This document shows positions 56,966-64,000 of a stretch of 64,000 nt of DNA, piece after piece (position 1 is the stretch's first letter; the number at the start of each line of letters is the position of its first letter). The position numbers and the translations under genes were made by a program. A model generated the notes under the pieces. It made no database searches, was not told where the DNA came from, and saw nothing but the letters and a program-made list of their open reading frames with translations. This DNA comes from Glandiceps talaboti (Eukaryota > Hemichordata > Enteropneusta > Spengelidae), in assembly GCF_964340395.1 (NCBI RefSeq), contig NC_135565.1:19068709-19132708 (forward strand), in the 5' to 3' direction.

Positions 56966-58190
56966 CCAGCGTTTAAGATTTAAACTACCCGGCAAAGTAA
57001 TCTAGATTAATGTTACTCAGAATAGAAATAACGTGACCTTACCTTAAACCTTGAGTAATGTTAAAACATGTTAGAGAACAGCAACGCTGTATGTGTGTAG
57101 AGTGTTGGCACAGATCTCCGAGCTCCTCTTCGCGTTCTTTAATTCACTTACAATCTCTGATACAGGTAGACCTAGATGACAGTTTTGATTCATTTGTCGA
57201 TGTACTGTAAAGAATGGCAGGAACGAGTAATCAGTATTGCATAACTCAGATGTGGGTAAACTATACTCATTGAAATCGACCAACACCACACAACTGTGGT
57301 ACTTTTATGCTGCCATGGATACACTTTTAGAAAGCAAACAATAGACGCAGCTGTAATGTACATCCAAAATCTCACAATGGACTGGTACATATACACAATA
57401 ATCGACAAAATAAAGAACATTGAACCCTTATAAAACAACACATTGCAATAACGCAGATGAATACATACCACATGGTTGCATTTATGGAGGAGAAAGTTGA
57501 GTGTTGCATTAGATATCCGTGTGATGGATGCTGTAACCGTAGGATACTCAGCTCCTCACTTTAACTGTTAGAAATCTATCATCGCTCAAGGTATACGCAT
57601 GCGCAGTTAGAGAACCCGTGAAATCTAATGAGTAATGTGTAGGAGTAATGACGATGTGTGTTGGTGAAGCATGAAGTGGGCGACCATTCATATAACTTCT
57701 AATTTCAAGTATCTTTAACTCTACGGGAGAAATGTGGTCACAAGTACGAAGGGCATTGACACCTGACGTTATCCGTCAATGATACTTCCCGCCGAAATAT
57801 ATATAAACCAAAATTTGTGTCGCTCTATAAATTTTTGGCAATTTGGAATTTCATTCTAGACCGGAAGTATATGAATAGGATGTCATTAGATACATTTGAT
57901 CAAAAGTAATCACAGAAATAAGGAAATCATAAAATAATCAATCAATCGGCACTTTTTGAGATTAAATCTTAGAATAGGTAAATTAATTAATGAGGAACAC
58001 GATAACGATTCATTAACACCGGGGTGAAGTTTGTTAGTCTATTCGGGGTCAATGACCGATCGATAAACTAGCTGTGATATGATGACATCTTAAATGTCAT
58101 ATTGTTGACATTTTGAATACAATGAACAAGTTAAATTTGAATACAGATACATATTGCAATATTCGATTGTAACTGCGATCAACAAAATGT
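56966..58190. other. Intergenic, no gene recognised
   Basis: Minus-strand open frames at 57071-57289 and 57190-57471 overlap and look partly hydrophobic, but no family or splice structure emerges. Confidence 0.4.
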
Positions 58191-58196
58191 AAAAAT

Positions 58197-58399
58197 ATGT
58201 ACGTACGTACGTACATACATACATACATACATACATACATACATACATACATACATACATACATACATACATACATACATACATACATACATACACACAT
58301 ATACACACATACACACACAAACATACATACATACATACATACATACATACATACATACATACATACATACATACATACATACATACATACATACACACA
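58197..58399. repeat. (ACGT)n(ACAT)n microsatellite
   Basis: Short ACGT start, then about 45 ACAT units with an ACAC interruption at 58292-58320. Confidence 0.97.
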
Positions 58400-58954
58400 C
58401 TGTATAATTAGTGATCAGCAATCAAATATTCTGCAATCACAAAAACAGTATAAACCTCTCTGACAATCTGCAAACATACATTCTCGATGGTTGTTGACAG
58501 TTTATATCAGGCAGTTACATTTTGAATTATTTTCAACGTAGTTCATGTTGACATATACCGTGTGTTATCAATACCTATCAATGTGCTAATGAAGCCTCCT
58601 GCATCAAGTCAATGAAACACTTCCTGTTGACTTCAAGTCCCAAGTTGTCACATATGAAACGCACGCACCATTTACGTCAGATTCTGGTTCAATGCACGAT
58701 GACAATATTGTAAACCCTAATCAGACTGGACTACCTAGCCCTATGCTTCAGTGTCCTACACATAACCACTATCCTTCTATAAAGGCCAAGATATCTATGT
58801 CAAAGGATGGCGGTACTGTGTTCTTCAAGTAGGACTTTATTTTCTATTAGAATACCATTACTTTTGGGCTAATAGTTTGACTTATCTTTGTAGTTGGAAA
58901 CTATTTTTTTAAATTCATCTAAATTATCGAAATGCGAATAGTAATATGCTGAAT
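58400..58954. other. Intergenic, nothing recognised
   Basis: AT-rich, no coding or repeat signal. Confidence 0.5.
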
Positions 58955-59060
58955 TTTACATAAGGCCTACAAAAAAATTGTTTGGTTCCGGTTACCCGAC
59001 CCCGCCTAGTTTTTAACGCCGATGCTAAACTTTTTTTTACGTATTCGATAGTTGTTTTTG
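58955..59060 (+). repeat. Dispersed repeat copy 2 (GGTTRCCCGACCCC family)
   Basis: ATAAGGCCTACAAAAAAATT, GGTTCCGGTTACCCGACCCC, GCCTAGTTTTTAACGCCGAT and TTTACGTATTCGA match the inverse copy at 3422-3520. Confidence 0.6.
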
Positions 59061-60344
59061 TTTAACGTTCACTTTCGTTCTTTTCAAAAATTTGTTGTTG
59101 TTGGTTTTTTTTGCTCTTTTAAAAATATCTTTCCCCGACAAGGTATCGTGTAATAAAGTGATGCTTTGAAAACCTGGTGTCTACCTTGTTCTTTTGTTGT
59201 GATTAAATCTACAGCAATTTATTTTTTCATTTATCGTCGCAATAAAGCATCTGACACCTTCAAGAATATAATTTTTAACCTTTGAACTGATAAAGTACCC
59301 TGAGAAAAGTGATGACGTCACTATATCTACTCAATAAAAATAACGAGAATTATGGTAAATTTCAACAATATCGGATGTCTTCTGAACGGAAATGACTATC
59401 GACCTAAAGTAATAACTTTCCTGGGGTTTCATGTTTTAGTTTAGGAGAATTCTCATGGTTTCATTCCACATCATGTCATAAAAATTCTCAAAAATTAATG
59501 GTTTTTTTGGTTGTAACTCACTCTTACAGATGTAGATAGTATAAAATACCATGACGCTATGGTAGTCGCTGAAATCCTCTGGTCGGCCATTTCGTTCATA
59601 AGTTAAATATTCTGTACAATGCTAAAATAGGTAATAGTTTCTTAAAGCTGGTCACAACATTTAAGTTTGATACAACAATTCTTCTTTCAACATTTTAAGA
59701 ATAAATAAACGGTAAAAAGTAGTCTACTTCAAGTTCCTATTTCTTCGAATTCTATTCAAAATGGCGACGGCTTAGTTTCCAATCGCCAACTTCTATGTTG
59801 AGGAACCAATTACCAAACACACTTCACGTTTATAACATTATAAATCATAAATCGATTTTATCAGCACAGTCGGGAACAGTGAAAGCAATAAAGTGCCAAC
59901 TAATCCAGGATATGAAATTTCATATATACATCACAGGATATGAATGCCTAATAAATCAAGACATGAATAATTAGCGTATTGAAAGTCTAATTAGCATATT
60001 GAAAGACAAATTAGCATATAAATGGTGCCTGTCAGTAATCTATCTTTCATTACTTTTGGTATGAGCTACATTTTTCACTGAACATTGTTTGGAATTCATT
60101 AGATTTATTATGGCTATTATTTATCAGAATTTTGTGATTTGTGTGAAGATCAAATAAAATAATGCTAGCGTCAGTTATCCAGTATAATACGGTCTCAACA
60201 ACCATGACACGTCAACGATCTTTGCTGTCAACAAGTTAAACCAGAATCCATCGTGATAAAGATGGCACAAGATTTCAAGTCTAGGAACTTTATACTCAAA
60301 TGAAAACATTTCACGATTAAACTATGGTAGTTATTGATAATGTT
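59061..60344. other. Intergenic, nothing recognised
   Basis: AT-rich. Short TAATTAGCATATTGAAAG words repeat near 59970-60020. Confidence 0.45.
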
Positions 60345-60645
60345 AATGCATATCTTTTATGGTATGGCATTACAATTGTCTTCTGGCCTTGTAGGAACAG
60401 TTGATTGCATAAGGGATTTTCTCAACATTTTCATATGTAAGAAAAATGATGTCATTGGATCGTTTATAAGTTATATCTTAATACCAGGATTGAGTTCAGT
60501 CAATTGCAAGTGATGGTTAAGTATGCATCAGTAAGTAGAATACTGTGAGTACCTTTTAAATGCAGCAAAGGTTACGCCTAAAAGCGTCTAAACCCAGCTT
60601 GTGCACCTTGAATGTATCTAGATATGAGGATGTAGTATTAGGAGT
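60345..60645 (+). repeat. Dispersed repeat, most complete copy
   Basis: Aligns with parts of 49400-49500 (left portion), 56690-56965 (middle to right) and 14505-14620 (middle). Contains AATGATGTCATTGGATCG where the 49471 array has its CRE-like units. No termini or coding frame identified. Confidence 0.6.
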
Positions 60646-60699
60646 GATTTCCGGAAGGGTGTGATTACCTTTGTTCGTTATCGTAAAGAGGCCTGGTGC

Positions 60700-60865
60700 T
60701 TTTGCGACAATTGTATGGCTTTACGACGATGTGGTGTTTTTGCGGCAATTGTATGGCTTTACGACGATGTGGTGGTTTTGCGGCAATTGTATGGCTTTAC
60801 GACGATGTGGTGGTTTTGCGACAATTTTATGGCTTTACGACGATGTGGTGGTTTTGCGGCGACGC
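60700..60865 (+). repeat. Minisatellite, 38 bp unit x 4
   Basis: TTTGCGGCAATTGTATGGCT, then TTACGACGATGTGGTGGT. The word CAATT starts at 60708, 60746, 60784 and 60822 (period exactly 38). All three plus-strand frames are open across it. Confidence 0.95.
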
Positions 60866-62815
60866 TATTTACCTACTGCATACCCCATGCAACTATCTGA
60901 CAACATTTTCTACAAACAACGACGTATAGTAAGTTCATTATTTAGCAATCAATACATCTTGATTTGGAGACAATTTCCTGCATTGTCCATGACAAGACAG
61001 CCCAAGGAACAATCAAAACCATAATGCAGGAAGTCAGTGATATTTGATATATTGATTACTCAGTTAAAGGAAGCCGCGTAAAGACTTCAGACATAATTTC
61101 ATTAGGGGAAAAAAAGAGAATTGCTTAATTGTTTGACAACCTAAAGACTCTTCGTTGGCTTTCTAATCTGGCGATCCTGTGACAGGTTTCTAGGCTTTAT
61201 TTTTGTAGATATGCACATCAGGTGTTTGTGTTGAAGTCGCTTGGAATTATAAGCCATCAGAGACTAGAACTTGGCGTCAATGTGCCCTTTGACTGTCATA
61301 TGCAATTAGCTACATGGACATGATACTTCCTGTGTTAAAGACATTCTATGTAAATTGTAATGCAAGGTAAATCTAGTATTGACACATGAAATTAACTGAA
61401 TGAGGTAAAGACCAAATCCTTTAATCACTGGCCATATCCGGCTGTCAATTTAAGATTTCATTAGAATCTCTTGTTGTTAGAATCATCAGGTGTAGTGATT
61501 TGCTCACCATTTTGTGTACCGTCGTGCGGCGACTTGTATAGTCTCAACATGAATAGTTACCGCACAGTGTTGCGCCAAATGAACCAATTAATACATAAGG
61601 AATTAATCAAATCTTTACAATTTAAAAAAAAATAATTGTCATTGATTTGTAATGCAATAATTGCATAAACGAAAAGGATGTCATTCTAAAAAAGATCGTT
61701 TACAAATCACTTCCTGTACGTACAATAACAAACCTTTAACACATTTTCAAAAATTGTTGTGTTTTAATTGTAAATAATCAGATACTGATACGGACTTGGT
61801 AAACAGTGTTCACTTTTTTTCAAGTACCAAAACATAAAATAAAGTTGTTGCATTAAAAATCCAAAATCAATACCTATTCCTAACCCATATGAGCACTTTA
61901 ATATATTTAGTTTCATCCGTATACAAGTCGACCTTGTGGAAAATGTTATCATTTAACTTCTACGCACGCGCACGTCAGTTTCACTTTTAGATCCGTACCC
62001 GAAACTGTTTTTTTTGTGTGTGTGTTGGGGGTGGGGGAGTCTATACTAAAACCATAATATGATGTAAAAGTGTAAAATGAAAAGTAGGAGAAACCAAACT
62101 AATATTGAACAAATAAGACAGACTTCATTTGTCTTCTATAAACGAAGCCATGATGATTTACAACGATTACTGTGCGATCAAAAATAATAAAAGTTAAAAT
62201 GATGTGAATGCATTACTAAGCTTTATTTGTTGCTGCGCCGACAGGCAATCATTATATACACATGAAAAGCGCTGTCGGTAGTGTATAGTTAACAGTAATT
62301 AAAGCCATAAACAGTTTTTACGAGGGCCATGTCCACTGATTGATGAGTTTATTTGATGAATTTCTACTCCTTTAAAGTTGCTATGACATTGACCTATTTT
62401 TGAATCAATTATGAAATTGATGCATTAGCTTCACTTCATTTCATCACCCAGCTGTTAATCCAGCTAGGGTATGGATCTCTTGGGTATTCTCATTACATAT
62501 ATCTGTTTGGTATGTTCTGTAGCGCATTTCCCAAGAAAATGATCCTTGTCGGAAACTGTCTATGTTATGATTGAAAAAAGAGACCGATAGTCTTTCAGAA
62601 ATATGATGAGGCTTACACACGCACACTGTCACAGCAAGTAGACTTTTATGATTGACCTTGTAAATTGGCAACAGGTTGGGGTGCCCTGTAAATGAGCCTT
62701 GGAGGATTGATTTACAGTTGGCATATTCCATAGAATATACAAACTGAAATTTTTGGATTGTTTTAGCAGAATTTGTAGTGCTGACAGAGAGAACGCGAGA
62801 TTGCGTGCCCGAAGG
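60866..62815. other. Intergenic, nothing recognised
   Basis: AT-rich. A G-rich tract TGTGTTGGGGGTGGGGGAG is near 62020. No gene recognised. Confidence 0.45.
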
Positions 62816-62816
62816 G

Positions 62817-62902
<86 letters not shown>
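62816..62902 (+). repeat. (GA)n microsatellite
   Basis: About 41 GA units after GGGGGGA. Confidence 0.97.
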
Positions 62903-62903
<1 letters not shown>

Positions 62904-64000
62904 ATCAAAATACGTTACGTTTTAAACATTCATGTTCGTGATCCCAGTTCAGAATTAAATGTTTACAGTGCGTAGATCATATTGACTGTACGCGAAATGA
63001 TTATGTTTAATTAGTATAGATAACATATTGACTAAGAAAGTCGGATTTGAATCAAACGACATTTGTCCTCAATTCCCGGACTCCTCGACAGAGATTCGGG
63101 TGAAAAGGTCAATACATTCTCGAAACATATTTTACCGCTGACATAGTATAGAGGAAGTGGTACCTCTTATAGAGTGTTGTATCATATGTACTGTATAAAT
63201 AGGAAATATTAGGATATTAAAGATAATCTACGCTGTTTTGATTGACACTTCAAACTTGACATTTTAATTACCATAATATGTGCGTTTGGAGAGATAACCT
63301 GACAACGCACAAATACTTGTTGAACTTTGCCCTTGACTTCACTGGGGATAGGTGGGGGCGGTACTGTCATATCAAGGTGTGTGGGTATGTTATTAACATT
63401 TCTTCACGAAAAATCCCTAATCATGGTTCGATTGTTCATCTGAAAATTAATAACCATGAGGTCGATAACATGGGAAACGTGTTCAACCTTTAAAAATACC
63501 TTCACAGCATGAGAGTAAAGGTAATTGACCGGATGATTGTAACTGAAATTCCCTAAGAATGAGTCTTTTTGGATTATATATGGGTAGATGTTTTGAACTT
63601 GAACACCCCCTCCCCCCGGCGGGAGGGGGGACTTCACAGACTGTAAATACGTTATTAAGTGATATCTACTTTGTAAAAGAACACTTTGACTATCTATTCT
63701 GATTTGAGGATATAGCCTACTCTGAGTCATTACATTGAAGAGAATAATACAACTACAGCTTTTAAGTTACCATCTTTGGAATACAGGTATAATTATTAAC
63801 TCAGCTGACCAGACTCTAGGAGATACACCACTTTCAAAGTACTTCATCTTACAAACTGTGTAATAATATCCTTACAGTTCTAGGGGCGTATATTTCAACA
63901 ATTCCGCAAGCACTTCTTAAACGGGACTTTGTTATTTCTTCAGCCCAGATACTCGTCGTGTCCATTAAAATCACGACAAATCTCAAGGCTATTATATTTC
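62903..64000. other. Intergenic to window end
   Basis: AT-rich. A G/C hairpin CCCTCCCCCC-GGC-GGGAGGGGGG lies near 63607-63630. Open frame 63278-63493 has no family features. Confidence 0.45.

Noticed and set aside
57071-57471. Overlapping minus-strand frames with hydrophobic stretches
   Set aside because: No family resemblance and no convincing splice sites.

Overview
The window is nuclear DNA of an animal, most likely a marine invertebrate bilaterian. It is AT-rich, has spliced genes with GT-AG introns, and is full of microsatellites, minisatellites, a tRNA-derived SINE, MITEs and other non-autonomous elements. The cytosolic sulfotransferases, the Pointed/ETS factor and the amine-type GPCR are all animal families. 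I cannot name the species; a hemichordate, cephalochordate or lophotrochozoan would fit. Nothing bacterial, viral or organellar was seen.

Layout. 1-764: right end of a TWA-flanked DNA element carrying an acidic coding remnant expanded into (GAT)n. 1124-17328: four intronless cytosolic sulfotransferase genes. A (1124-2032, +) is intact. B (4718-5642, +) has one frameshift. C (11633-12556, -) and D (16405-17328, +) are a head-to-head inverted pair differing at 11 bases over the coding region, while their upstream regions are clearly diverged. Between them lie a 1.75 kb TIR element (6053-7799), fold-back palindromes, AT-rich microsatellites and a SINE. 19380-22035: a second SINE copy and two MITEs. 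22345-33823 (-): a five-exon ETS transcription factor with Pointed domain, AT-hook and ETS domain, which I assembled from matching splice phases (1140 nt, 379 residues). Its 8.2 kb first intron holds large microsatellites and a Helitron-like repeat. 34-50 kb: no supported gene; mini- and microsatellites, a TA-flanked MITE and dispersed repeats. 50783-51931 (-): a single-exon class A GPCR, muscarinic/histamine-H3-like. 52-64 kb: no supported gene; minisatellites (51 bp and 38 bp units), dispersed repeats and simple repeats.

The genes do not form a pathway. The sulfotransferases are a local family expansion, probably acting on small hydroxylated or amine substrates with PAPS as donor. The ETS gene and the GPCR are unrelated single-copy neighbours. 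The strongest second-look items are the C/D pair with an identity step at the coding boundaries, the ETS gene with mixed subfamily signatures, and a family of TWA-flanked elements with G-run-rich ends.
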